Shown in pieces: positions 16,382-24,270 of a stretch of 64,000 nt of DNA. The translations under genes were made by a program, and so were the position numbers. The stretch comes from Flavobacteriales bacterium (GTDB taxonomy: Bacteria > Bacteroidota > Bacteroidia > Flavobacteriales_F > PHOS-HE28), in contig JADKHI010000001.1 of NCBI GenBank assembly GCA_016721825.1, positions 744,001 through 808,000 on the forward strand, written 5' to 3'. The first letter of the stretch is position 1. Each line of letters opens with the position of its first letter. The notes beneath the pieces were generated by a model. The model made no database searches and was not told the origin of the DNA. It was given only the letters and a program-made list of their open reading frames with translations.

Positions 16382-18286
16382 TCACATGCTCACAGAGCTG
16401 ACCTTCTCCCAACCGAGCAGGTCGTCGATGGTGCGCACGCTCACGCTGTGGTAGTTGGGCCGTGCCTGCTTGTAAATGGTCAGTGCTTCCTGGCGGCCGC
16501 TTTCGGTACGTGCTAGTGCCGTGTACAAGGGGATGAGGAACTTCCGCCGGCCCACCTGGGTCAGGAACTGGTCCATGCTCGCGTAAGGCTTACGGAAATC
16601 GTTGTTGATGCACACCTCGAACCAGGCCGCTGCGATCTCCGCATTTCCGGTAGCCGTGAAGTGAAAGGCATCGTCCAGGTCGCTCATCTTCCCAAGGTCC
16701 AGGCCACTGGGCAAATGCCGGAGGAAATGCAGCCACTCGAAGGTCGACCAACCCTTGGTGGAAAGCTCATCGGCTGAGGCACCTTTCTTCCACCGCACGA
16801 TCTCCGCCTCCACCTTCGCGAAGCGATCGCTCACCGGCATGATGGCTTCTGCAGGTAGACCATCCCCGTTCACCCACGCCGCCGTGTTCATTTCCACCTT
16901 GTTCGGCATCAGCAACTGCTCATCCAGAAGCACCAGAAAGCGCTCCGTGGTCATGCTCTGGAAAGCATGCGCGTCGAAGTAGTTCCGCAGGAAGGTGTCG
17001 AACTTCTCACGGCCCACTTTCGATTCGATCAGGCGGAGGAAGGAATAGCCTTTCTCATAGGCCACATCCGTCATGCCGTCATCCGGGTCACGTCCGGCAA
17101 GGTGAAGCTTCAAGCGGGTATCCTCTGGATGGGCGCTCTGCGAAATGTCGGCCATGGTCCGGTCCAGGTCCTGTCGACCCAGCAAAGCGAGCATCTCCGC
17201 GTAATCCTTGCCGTATATCTTCTCACAGATCCGCTTCTCGAAGTACACCGTGAAGCCTTCGTTCAGCCAGAAATCATCCCATGTGGCGTTGGTCACCAGG
17301 TTACCGCTCCAGCTGTGGGCGAGTTCGTGCGCAATGAGGGCGGTAAGGGAACGATCTCCAGCGATGATCGTGGGTGTGGCAAAGGTGAGCATCGGGTTCT
17401 CCATGCCTCCGAAGGGGAAACTCGGCGGAAGCACGATCACATCGTAACGCCCCCAACGATAGGGCCCGTAGAGCTCCTCGGCTGCGCTGACCATTGACTC
17501 CATGTCGGCGAACTCCCACGCCGCCTTGTCCACCATGCCCGGCTCGGCGTACACCCCGGTGCGCGCACCCAACGGCTTGAAAGCAAGGTCGCCCACGGCC
17601 AGGGCGATCAAGTACGGAGGGATCGCCTGCTTCATCTCGAAGGAATAGGTCCCGTCCAGGCTCCGTTGCTGTGGATTGGTCGCGCTCATCACGGCCATCA
17701 ATTCCTTCGGGACCCTCACTTTTGCCGAGTAGGTGATGCGGATACCGGGACTGTCCTGGATCGGGATCCAGGTGCGCGTGAGGATGGCCTGGCCTTGGGT
17801 GAACAGGAAGGGATGCTTCTTATCAGCGGTCTGCTGCGGGGTGAGCCATTGCAGCGCGCGGGCACTTGCTCCGGTGGCGTAGCGGATGGTGACCTTCTCG
17901 GTGCCTTTGGGGATCCGCACGGTCAATGCACGCCCTAGCAGGCCGATCTCTCCTTGTGTGAACGGTGCATTGGTACCATCCGCTAGGTTGACCGCTTGAA
18001 TATCGAGACCATCCGTGTCGAAAACGATGCTGTCCGCTTCCGGGGCATGAACGGTGTATCCGGCCACGCCTTCAATACGCCTGTTCGCCATATCCACCTT
18101 CAGGTCCAGGTCGAGGTGGGTGATGACGGCCTCCAAGGGCCGCGCATGGCTGTGTTGGTCCATGATGAGGGTTTCCTTGACGGGTGTGGGCGAATGGTCA
18201 GCATGTTCGCTCACCTTGGGGGATCCACAGGAGACCAGAAGCCAAAGGCCACAGGCCCCGGTGAACAGAAAAAGAGGACGTTGCAT
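16382..18286 (-). CDS. M1 family zinc aminopeptidase lipoprotein (LTA4-hydrolase-like)
   Basis: A 634-residue M1 metallopeptidase. The N-terminus MQRPLFLFTGACGLWLLVSC gives a lipobox (LVSC), so it is lipid-anchored. It has the substrate-binding GGMENPML motif and the zinc motif HELAHSW with downstream NEGFTVYFE (HExxH-18-E) near residue 317. The C-terminal helical domain (about 480-630) resembles the leukotriene-A4-hydrolase/aminopeptidase-B type (FRKPYASMDQFLTQVGRRKFLIPLY). It would remove N-terminal residues from peptides in the envelope. The start at 18286 is set by the lipoprotein signal; the ORF is open further upstream. A TACCTTTG element is 25 bp upstream. Confidence 0.92.
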   Translation of the reverse strand: MQRPLFLFTGACGLWLLVSCGSPKVSEHADHSPTPVKETLIMDQHSHARPLEAVITHLDLDLKVDMANRRIEGVAGYTVHAPEADSIVFDTDGLDIQAVNLADGTNAPFTQGEIGLLGRALTVRIPKGTEKVTIRYATGASARALQWLTPQQTADKKHPFLFTQGQAILTRTWIPIQDSPGIRITYSAKVRVPKELMAVMSATNPQQRSLDGTYSFEMKQAIPPYLIALAVGDLAFKPLGARTGVYAEPGMVDKAAWEFADMESMVSAAEELYGPYRWGRYDVIVLPPSFPFGGMENPMLTFATPTIIAGDRSLTALIAHELAHSWSGNLVTNATWDDFWLNEGFTVYFEKRICEKIYGKDYAEMLALLGRQDLDRTMADISQSAHPEDTRLKLHLAGRDPDDGMTDVAYEKGYSFLRLIESKVGREKFDTFLRNYFDAHAFQSMTTERFLVLLDEQLLMPNKVEMNTAAWVNGDGLPAEAIMPVSDRFAKVEAEIVRWKKGASADELSTKGWSTFEWLHFLRHLPSGLDLGKMSDLDDAFHFTATGNAEIAAAWFEVCINNDFRKPYASMDQFLTQVGRRKFLIPLYTALARTESGRQEALTIYKQARPNYHSVSVRTIDDLLGWEKVSSVSM

Positions 18287-18310
18287 TTCGATCGGCCTTG
18301 CAGGGCGGCG

Positions 18311-18318
18311 CAAAGGTA
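18311..18318 (-). promoter_or_regulatory. Putative -7 element of M1 peptidase gene (TACCTTTG)
   Basis: The minus strand reads TACCTTTG 25 bp before the start codon at 18286. Confidence 0.5.
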
Positions 18319-18575
18319 TGCGCGCATAGGAGCCAGCTCCGGACATCTGCCAGGAAGCGCTGGAACGTGATGAATGGTGGGGTCACGATCCCCACACCAG
18401 TGCCCTGATAGCGGAGAAAGTCCCCTCTCAAGCGTTGGCCTTCAGACCAGCCGCGGTGACTGGATGGACCCGCTTCGATCGGTCATTCCATAGGCGGAGG
18501 CCTCAGCGAGGTATTCCCTTTGGCCTTTGCTGTTCAAGGTGACCTGCGTGCGAGCACGCGGCCGATCAGAACAAC

Positions 18576-18603
18576 GAAGCCCGCAGCTTTCGCTGCGGGC
18601 TTC
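18576..18603 (-). terminator. Terminator of tRNA-Pro
   Basis: An 11-bp perfect stem (gaagcccgcag / ctgcgggcttc) with a 6-nt loop, 6 bp downstream of the tRNA-Pro 3' end on the minus strand, followed there by a T-rich stretch (gttgttct). Confidence 0.75.
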
Positions 18604-18609
18604 CATTGC

Positions 18610-18687
18610 TGGTCGGGGTGACTGGATTCGAACCAGCGACCACTTGCACCCCATGCAAGTGCGCTACCGGGCTGCGCTACACCCCCG
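18610..18687 (-). tRNA. tRNA-Pro (anticodon GGG)
   Basis: On the minus strand the anticodon arm is CTTGC-ATGGGGT-GCAAG, giving anticodon GGG (Pro, CCC codon). The T arm is GCTGG-TTCGAAT-CCAGT and the 3' end CACCCCG-A-CCA has CCA encoded. The 5' acceptor strand reads CGGGGGTG, with five Gs where four would pair perfectly with CACCCCG. This leaves either a bulged G or a displaced first pair, which could be a real oddity or a sequencing error in a G run. A D arm (GCGC-AGCCCGGTA-GCGC) is present. Confidence 0.88.
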
Positions 18688-18765
18688 AGAATGACTTGTC
18701 CCGCTTTTGCTTCCGAGGTCCGATGATCGGACCTCATTGCAGGGAGCGTTGACCCTAAGAGGGCG

Positions 18766-18773
18766 CAAATGTA
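18766..18773 (-). promoter_or_regulatory. Putative tRNA-Pro promoter -7 element (TACATTTG)
   Basis: The minus strand reads TACATTTG about 80 bp upstream of the tRNA-Pro 5' end, an exact TANNTTTG match in a region with no coding sequence. Confidence 0.4.
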
Positions 18774-18880
18774 TAGATCTGCGGCACCCCACAAGTTGAC
18801 GGCCGGACCTTTTCAGCCCAGCCGTCAACTCTTACGCATCCTGGACACACGGACCCACCGCGTCATTCCAGGACGAAGGA

Positions 18881-19390
18881 TCACTGTTCATCGGGGCCTG
18901 CGGCGAGCAACTGGCTGGCATGCACCAGCTCATAGCGGTGCATCACCACCACTTGGCCATCCAGCTGGAATCCGATATGTCCGACAGCTGCTGTGTACCG
19001 GTAGCCGCCCTCTGCGCCGTCGTTGTGCAGGAAGATGTCGAACTCGACCTTGCGGGCCTTCGTGGCTCCTTCCAATGCGGGGGAACGGGTGTCGACCACA
19101 ACCTCTTTGGTGACACAGCCGGGCGTGCTGAAATGGAGCGAGTACGTATCATTCGCTGGAACGCCGACCTCGAACTTCCCGCTCTTCAACAGTTCGATGA
19201 CCATCCTCTCCGCGTTGGACGCGGTGAGCCAGGCAGACGTTCCGCTGATGGTGCCCTGCGGCACGTATACATGGCCGGTGATGATGATGGGGACCTGTCC
19301 GGTTGCAGTGGTCGAACCGAAAGCCACCAATAGGACGAAGAGAAGGCCGACCAAGAGGCCTTCCATGCATCGGGTGAACGTGTTCTTCAT
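18881..19390 (-). CDS. Small exported beta-sandwich protein, likely target of the neighbouring two-component system
   Basis: A 169-residue protein with a signal peptide (LLVGLLFVLLVAFGSTTATGQ). The mature part looks like a carboxypeptidase-regulatory/Cna-B-type beta-sandwich: IIITGHVYVPQGTIS, KSGKFEVGVPANDTYSLHFSTPGCVTKEVVVDTRSP, VEFDIFLHND. No catalytic motif is visible and the function is unknown. Its upstream region holds the inverted repeat AATACC-N8-GGTATT, 69 bp before the ATG; the same site stands 62 bp before the response regulator gene of the adjacent operon. That makes regulation by this system plausible. Confidence 0.7.
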   Translation of the reverse strand: MKNTFTRCMEGLLVGLLFVLLVAFGSTTATGQVPIIITGHVYVPQGTISGTSAWLTASNAERMVIELLKSGKFEVGVPANDTYSLHFSTPGCVTKEVVVDTRSPALEGATKARKVEFDIFLHNDGAEGGYRYTAAVGHIGFQLDGQVVVMHRYELVHASQLLAAGPDEQ

Positions 19391-19458
19391 GGCACTAAGG
19401 GTGTTGGGATATCAAGCTTCGTTGCTGACCAAAAGTGCACAGGCGACCAGCCCGTCGC

Positions 19459-19478
19459 AATACCCACTTCCCGGTATT
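19459..19478. promoter_or_regulatory. Candidate response-regulator operator, site 1
   Basis: Inverted repeat AATACC-N8-GGTATT, 69 bp upstream of the start at 19390. A second copy with the same half-sites, spacing and orientation is at 23921-23940. TACC/GGTA half-sites resemble those bound by NarL/LuxR-type regulators. Confidence 0.55.
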
Positions 19479-19590
19479 TTCAAGGGGTTCTTCGGCGGCT
19501 TCGGAGCATTTCTACCCACGACCAGGTAGATAGGGACGCAACACGCGGCAAGCAAGGTGTGCGAAGAAAGATGGCGCAACGCACCAAGCC

Positions 19591-21660
19591 TCAGGCCAGG
19601 GGAATGTCGATCGACACGATCGTACCTCGCCCTGGGCGGGCATCAATGGCCACGCTACCGTTGAACTCGCGGGCCCGTTCACGGATGTTACCGGTACCCA
19701 TCCCTTCGGCGGCTTTCGAGGGGTCGAAACCACGACCATCATCCTCCACCATCACATTGACCGACTTCCCGCTGCGGGTCACTTGCACACTGACGTGGCG
19801 GGCCTCAGCGTGTTTGAGGATGTTGCTCACCGCCTCTTGGACCATCCGGTACAGGGCGATCTCCAAGTTCTGTTCAAGCCGTTCATCGAGTCCGAAGAGG
19901 TCAAGCTCCATTTCCAGCTTACCTGGCACATGCACCGCATCACGCAGGTCCTTCAGCGCTCCGGCCAGCCCGAACTGGGCCAGGGAGGTGCGCACCATGT
20001 CGTGGGAGATCCGCCGCACCTCTGTGACCGCATCGTCCAACATGACGAACACATGGCGGTAGCGTTCGCTCTGCTCGACCTGCACCTTGTCCAACCGTTC
20101 CTCGAGCGCTGAGAACTGCAACTTGATGGCACTGAGCATGCTGCCCAGGCGATCATGAAGGTCCTTGGCGATGCGCTTGCGCTCCTTCTCCTGTCCCTCC
20201 ACAAGCGCATCCAGCTGGCGTATCTCCTGTTGCTTTAGCAGGTCCTCGATCCGCTTTTCGTACAGATCGTGGTCCTGGCGGGCGAGCCGCTTGCGGTGTT
20301 GGAGATTGCGGATCAGGACCCCCAACACAGCCACCAGCAACAGGACAATGACGACCAAAGCGATCTGCCGGATGCGCGCCTTGGCCGCGTTCGCGAGCAC
20401 CACTTCCTTCTCGTTGCGCAATTTCATCAGCTCGAATCCGGTCTGTTCGGCCTCGTACTTTTCCCGCATGCTGGCCGTGGCGAACTTCTCTACGCTGTTC
20501 TCCATTGCGATGCTATCCCGCAGCTGCGTTTGCACAAGCATCTCATCGATCGCACCCTGGTAATCACCCTTGTCCTTCAGGATGCGGGCGATCTGATAGT
20601 GGAGCTTCGCCTGTGCGGGTCGGTCCTTGATGGCGATGGCGAGCGCGAGACCCGACCGTGCCCGGTCCATGGACTCCCGCAATTGCCCTTTCGCCAGGAA
20701 GAGCTTCGAGTAAAGAAAATCGTTCTGCACCCGCAGCCCATTGTCATCCTGATCCCCCAGCAAGGGATCCGCCTGTTGCAGAACGTCCGCGGCATGGGCC
20801 AACTTCCCTTCGCGCAATTCGACCATGGTCAAGGAATGAAGAGCCAGCAACAACTTGCCAGGGTTCTTCACACGGGTACGGTACTCCTCCACGGCCGAAT
20901 CCAGATAGGTCCGGGCATCCCCGTTCCGGTCCACCTCGTAATACACGTTGCCCAGGTTCAAATGGCCGGCGGCCAGGTCGTTCTTGTTCCCATAGGCCCG
21001 CGCCAGTGCGATGCACTTCTTGTACTCCACCTCGGCAAGGTCCATACGCCCGAGTTCGAAGAACAGATTCCCGACGGTGATGCGCGATGCTGACTCCGAG
21101 GCCGGGTCGATGCGCTTCTTGATCTCGAGCCCTCGGTAAGCGTACTCGACCGCCTTGTCGCGATCATCAAGCTTACCATACACTGCGGCCATGTTGTTGC
21201 AGGCTTTGGCAAGCTCCCCCTCGTCCTTCAATTTCTCGGCCAGTTCGATCGAGAGGGTACCGAACACCAACGCTTCCGTGAAGTCACGCCGCCTCGTCAG
21301 ATAATCGCAAAGCACCATGGAACATTTCAAGCTGACCGCCTGGTCCTGAGCTTCCTCGGCGATCATCCATCCTTTCCGCGCGAAGAAGACGGCGCTGTCC
21401 ATTTCATCGGCATACTTCATTCCCAGCGAAAGACGCTGATACGCCAAGGCTTCAAGTCCCCTATCCCCGGCGATCATGGCAAGGTGGGCAGCACGCCGAG
21501 CCAGACCGATGCTGGCGCTGTTGGAATCACTTCGCAACCGGAAGCTGCGCTCCAACAACGCGTCGATGAGGACTGACGAACGTTGATCCGACGGCTGCTG
21601 CCCCGAGACCATGAAAGGCCAAAGCACCAGCAGCAGCAGCAGAAGGGACGAAGGACGCAT
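19591..21660 (-). CDS. TPR-containing NarX/LytS-type sensor histidine kinase
   Basis: A 689-residue kinase with signal peptide (MRPSSLLLLLLVLWPFMVSG), then periplasmic tetratricopeptide-like repeats (about 30-400), a membrane helix (IALVVIVLLLVAVLGVLI, about 425-442), a coiled coil, a HisKA_3 dimerisation domain with phospho-acceptor His in EKERKRIAKDLHDRLGSML, and a HATPase domain (MVQEAVSNILKHAEA with the N box, VEDDGRGFD, GTGNIRERA). This architecture phosphorylates NarL/FixJ-family regulators, and one is encoded at the head of the same operon (23215-23859). The ATG shares one base with the stop codon of the preceding lipoprotein gene, implying translational coupling. Confidence 0.92.
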   Translation of the reverse strand: MRPSSLLLLLLVLWPFMVSGQQPSDQRSSVLIDALLERSFRLRSDSNSASIGLARRAAHLAMIAGDRGLEALAYQRLSLGMKYADEMDSAVFFARKGWMIAEEAQDQAVSLKCSMVLCDYLTRRRDFTEALVFGTLSIELAEKLKDEGELAKACNNMAAVYGKLDDRDKAVEYAYRGLEIKKRIDPASESASRITVGNLFFELGRMDLAEVEYKKCIALARAYGNKNDLAAGHLNLGNVYYEVDRNGDARTYLDSAVEEYRTRVKNPGKLLLALHSLTMVELREGKLAHAADVLQQADPLLGDQDDNGLRVQNDFLYSKLFLAKGQLRESMDRARSGLALAIAIKDRPAQAKLHYQIARILKDKGDYQGAIDEMLVQTQLRDSIAMENSVEKFATASMREKYEAEQTGFELMKLRNEKEVVLANAAKARIRQIALVVIVLLLVAVLGVLIRNLQHRKRLARQDHDLYEKRIEDLLKQQEIRQLDALVEGQEKERKRIAKDLHDRLGSMLSAIKLQFSALEERLDKVQVEQSERYRHVFVMLDDAVTEVRRISHDMVRTSLAQFGLAGALKDLRDAVHVPGKLEMELDLFGLDERLEQNLEIALYRMVQEAVSNILKHAEARHVSVQVTRSGKSVNVMVEDDGRGFDPSKAAEGMGTGNIRERAREFNGSVAIDARPGRGTIVSIDIPLA

Positions 21661-22370
21661 TAGTCCCTGTAGATCGAGCGCCTCCCTGTAGCCAGGTTCA
21701 GCCGCATGGTGAAACTGTCCCCCCCGGTACCCGGATGTGGGTCGGGCACCACTGAGGAGACCGCGTACCGATGGGAGTACAGAGAACTGGGCTGTCCTGT
21801 GTTCAGGTTAACGTTGACCAACGTTCCAACAGGCGGCTGAACAGTGATCGTCTCGGTCGGCGAGGTGTTCAGGAAGCCATGCAGCACCTTTCCAGCGGTC
21901 CCGACCATGGAAGCCACGGGGGTGGGTCCGGTGAATGCCGTCTGGGTGTCATTGTCCGCATCCGCCACAACGACCTCGGTACCACCACCGGAATCGTTGA
22001 TCGCCGCCACCTTTGTAACGGTGCCGAGCGCAATGCTTGATGAAGGAACGAAACGTGTGATGCCAGCAGGTGTTCCTGCGGAAGCGACCGAGCGGACACG
22101 CTGCCTGTATAGACCGTTCGTTATCGTTGCAGGTCCATCCTCCACGAACACCACACCGGCCGCATGTGGCACCATGATCACGTAGTTGAACGTAGGTGTC
22201 GCTCCCGATCGCCAACTGACATACAGGAAGGGCTTGTTCATGCGCTCAGCAGGAACGGAGGACCAGCCATGCACCCTGGACCCCTGGATCTCGTTGCTCA
22301 CCAACGCTGGCGGTGGGCTGCCGCAAGAGGCGAGAAGCCCTACGATAACGAGGATCAACGATGTACGCAT
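21660..22370 (-). CDS. Lipoprotein B of the two-component operon
   Basis: A 236-residue lipoprotein: MRTSLILVIVGLLASC gives the lipobox LASC. The rest is beta-rich with no known domain that I recognise. It contains the peptide GGGTEVVVADADND followed by a GPTPVAS stretch, nearly the same as in the neighbouring gene at 22417-23184, so the two are diverged paralogues or share a module. It lies between that paralogue and the kinase gene, overlapping the kinase start by one base. A role as an accessory sensor or signal-binding protein for the kinase is a guess based on position. The start at 22370 is preferred over 22394 because it gives a standard signal peptide. Confidence 0.65.
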   Translation of the reverse strand: MRTSLILVIVGLLASCGSPPPALVSNEIQGSRVHGWSSVPAERMNKPFLYVSWRSGATPTFNYVIMVPHAAGVVFVEDGPATITNGLYRQRVRSVASAGTPAGITRFVPSSSIALGTVTKVAAINDSGGGTEVVVADADNDTQTAFTGPTPVASMVGTAGKVLHGFLNTSPTETITVQPPVGTLVNVNLNTGQPSSLYSHRYAVSSVVPDPHPGTGGDSFTMRLNLATGRRSIYRD

Positions 22371-22416
22371 CCATTGGAGCTTTTGAACTTGCATGGCTTG
22401 GCTTTTTCAGATGTGA

Positions 22417-23184
22417 TCAACGAACGAGCGAGAACGAACGAGCAAGCACGCCATCCCGCTTGAACTGGACACGGTAGGTACTGCCGACCTGTACTTCATT
22501 GAACGTATATGCGACCATTGCCGCATCGGGCATTTCGTCACCACCTTCCACGTTCACCTCCCATCGGTAAGGCGACACCTGCGTGGATGTGAGCTGTCCG
22601 TCCTCCGGAATGGCCACGAAGCCCAAGGCGACCAAGGGGGCGTCCGGATCAGTTGAGGGCGCCTCGGCGCGGAACATCGGTATGGGTCCATTCGGTGGCA
22701 TGCTCGTATCGTTGTCCGCATCGGCCACCACCACCTCCGTCCCCCCCCCCTCATTCGTGCCGTTCTTCAAGATCACGACCACGATGCTGTCGAACGCGCC
22801 GGGGTCGAGGTCGGTCACCGAGAGCAACAAGCCATCGGCCGTGCTACCGAGCTCGGCCTCATCGCCCCGCACATCCACCTCCACGATGTAGTTCCGTTCA
22901 GGTCCCGGACCGTGTGAGCTGACGTGGGCCGTTTGGGATGACCAATGCGGCACGCCGACCACGAATCCCATCTTCCCGCTCGTCTGAATGTGGGTGTACA
23001 CATAAGCCTTTCCCAAATAAGGTGCGGAGGCGGAATCGACCGTCACCAGTTCCTTAAGGTTGTGCTCGCCCGGAGCCAGAAGCTCATCCACATCCTGACA
23101 TCCTTCGATCGACAGGAGTGCGGCAATGAGCGCGACCACGCCTACAAAAAGTGCGATCTGCTTGGGTTTCAATTCAAAAGCCAT
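22417..23184 (-). CDS. Lipoprotein A of the two-component operon, with a G10 tract
   Basis: A 255-residue protein with N-terminal hydrophobic helix IALFVGVVALIAALLSIEGC; the IEGC end suggests a slightly atypical lipobox. No known domain recognised. Residues about 145-160 hold GGGTEVVVADADND, shared with the next gene. The three glycines are encoded by an unbroken run of ten G bases (22741-22750), so loss or gain of a single base would switch the gene off: a possible phase-variation site, or a sequencing-prone spot. It starts 31 bp after the response regulator stop and is the second gene of the operon. Confidence 0.65.
   Translation of the reverse strand: MAFELKPKQIALFVGVVALIAALLSIEGCQDVDELLAPGEHNLKELVTVDSASAPYLGKAYVYTHIQTSGKMGFVVGVPHWSSQTAHVSSHGPGPERNYIVEVDVRGDEAELGSTADGLLLSVTDLDPGAFDSIVVVILKNGTNEGGGTEVVVADADNDTSMPPNGPIPMFRAEAPSTDPDAPLVALGFVAIPEDGQLTSTQVSPYRWEVNVEGGDEMPDAAMVAYTFNEVQVGSTYRVQFKRDGVLARSFSLVR
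22741..22750 (-). repeat. Homopolymer G10 tract in a coding region
   Basis: Ten consecutive C on the plus strand, ten G in the coding direction, inside lipoprotein A. The matching peptide in the paralogous gene is coded with GGT/GGC-type codons and has no long run. Confidence 0.85.
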
Positions 23185-23214
23185 GGTCCATGATGTTTAA
23201 GTGATCGTCGGTGT

Positions 23215-23859
23215 TCAAGTGAGTTCCCAGCCGCGCTCCATCGCGTACTTCACCAGGCCGGCGGCGTTGCGTACATCCAGTTTGTGAAATATGTTCTTCC
23301 GGTGGGTTTCGATGGTACCGGTGCTCAGGCTGAGCACATCGGCGATCTCCACGGTGGTCCGTTCCTTTACGATCAACTTCACGATCTCCTTCTCCCGCTT
23401 GGTGAGCGAATGGTACCGCTCTCCTCCGTTCGAACCCACCATGGCCTGCTGGCTTTCCTCCAACGTGGCCTGCACGGGCTTGGCGAGGTATCGATGCCCG
23501 TTCGCCACCGCCGTGATGGCCTCCTTCAGTTCCAGTCGGCCCGTGTTCTTCAGCACATAACCGGAAGCACCAGCGTCCATCAGTTCGTTCACGAACTCGT
23601 GGTTGTTGTACATGCTCAGCACCAGCACCTGCGTCTTCTTCCAGCGCTTCCGAATGGCCTTGGTGGCCTCGATGCCGTCCATCTCCGGCATGCTGATGTC
23701 CATGAGCACCACGTCCGGGGCGTGCTCCTTGCAAAGCTTCAAGGCTTCCAAGCCGTTGCACGCGTGCCCACAGACCGTGATCTCCGGGTCTGTGGTAAGT
23801 ATCGCTTCCAGGCCATCGCGAATGATGCTCTGGTCGTCCACAATGAGGACCTTGATCAT
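23215..23859 (-). CDS. NarL/FixJ-family response regulator
   Basis: A 214-residue two-component regulator. The receiver domain (1-120) has the acidic pair DD at 8-9, phospho-acceptor Asp54 in DVVLMDISMPEMDG and the conserved Lys in GYVLKNTGR. The C-terminal LuxR-type HTH (about 150-214) contains SLTKREKEIVKLIVKERTTVEIADVLSLSTGTIETHRKNIFHKLDVRN. It is the first gene of a four-gene operon ending in its likely partner kinase. An AATACC-N8-GGTATT inverted repeat lies 62 bp upstream and may be its autoregulatory site. The start at 23859 (MIKVLIVDDQ) is used rather than an upstream in-frame codon at 23886. Confidence 0.93.
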   Translation of the reverse strand: MIKVLIVDDQSIIRDGLEAILTTDPEITVCGHACNGLEALKLCKEHAPDVVLMDISMPEMDGIEATKAIRKRWKKTQVLVLSMYNNHEFVNELMDAGASGYVLKNTGRLELKEAITAVANGHRYLAKPVQATLEESQQAMVGSNGGERYHSLTKREKEIVKLIVKERTTVEIADVLSLSTGTIETHRKNIFHKLDVRNAAGLVKYAMERGWELT

Positions 23860-23920
23860 GGTCGTAGGTGTTGGTTGGCAGAGCACGGGGTCAAAGCTCC
23901 GTGGTCGCGGCCGTCCAAAA

Positions 23921-23940
23921 AATACCTGTTTACCGGTATT
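23921..23940. promoter_or_regulatory. Candidate response-regulator operator, site 2
   Basis: Inverted repeat AATACC-N8-GGTATT with flanking A and T runs that extend the symmetry to 9 bp per arm, 62 bp upstream of the response regulator start. It pairs with site 1 at 19459-19478. The extended hairpin could alternatively be a terminator, but no gene ends here on the minus strand except the doubtful peptide at 24003. Confidence 0.55.
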
Positions 23941-24002
23941 TTTGGGGGGGTCCTCCCCTATTCAGATGACCTGAGCGCCTCTTGGACGGCAGGTGAGCCC
24001 TC

Positions 24003-24104
24003 CTAAACGAGGTCCAAGGAGACGAGCAGAGAGAAGAGAATGATCGTGCTATAGACCAGGACCGTCAGCAGGCTCGAACTGTACTTCCGGATGATGGCGT
24101 GCAT
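24003..24104 (-). CDS. Possible 33-residue membrane peptide
   Basis: ATG at 24104 opens a short frame encoding a basic N-terminus (MHAIIRKYSSS) and one strong hydrophobic helix (LLTVLVYSTIILFSLLVSLDLV). It has the shape of a real small membrane protein, but I recognise no family and short hydrophobic ORFs arise by chance. It lies upstream of the response regulator operon in the same direction. Confidence 0.3.
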   Translation of the reverse strand: MHAIIRKYSSSLLTVLVYSTIILFSLLVSLDLV

Positions 24105-24224
24105 GGCTTCGGTTCGTTGACGCAAACCTCGGCTCCCTATTGGACCGTAACGCCAAGGCCATGTGAAGTTTCCTGCATGCATGCACCACATTATGAACGG
24201 CGCGAACAAGGGGATGAACGGCGT

Positions 24225-24254
24225 GTTGCTTCAGCGGGGCAGCCGATAGCTTTG
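24225..24254 (+). promoter_or_regulatory. Putative TonB-receptor promoter
   Basis: TTG at 24225 and TAGCTTTG at 24247-24254, separated by 19 bp, fit the Bacteroidota -33 (TTG) / -7 (TANNTTTG) arrangement, 16 bp before the receptor start codon. Confidence 0.5.
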
Positions 24255-24270
24255 TGGCCGCCTTTCAGCC

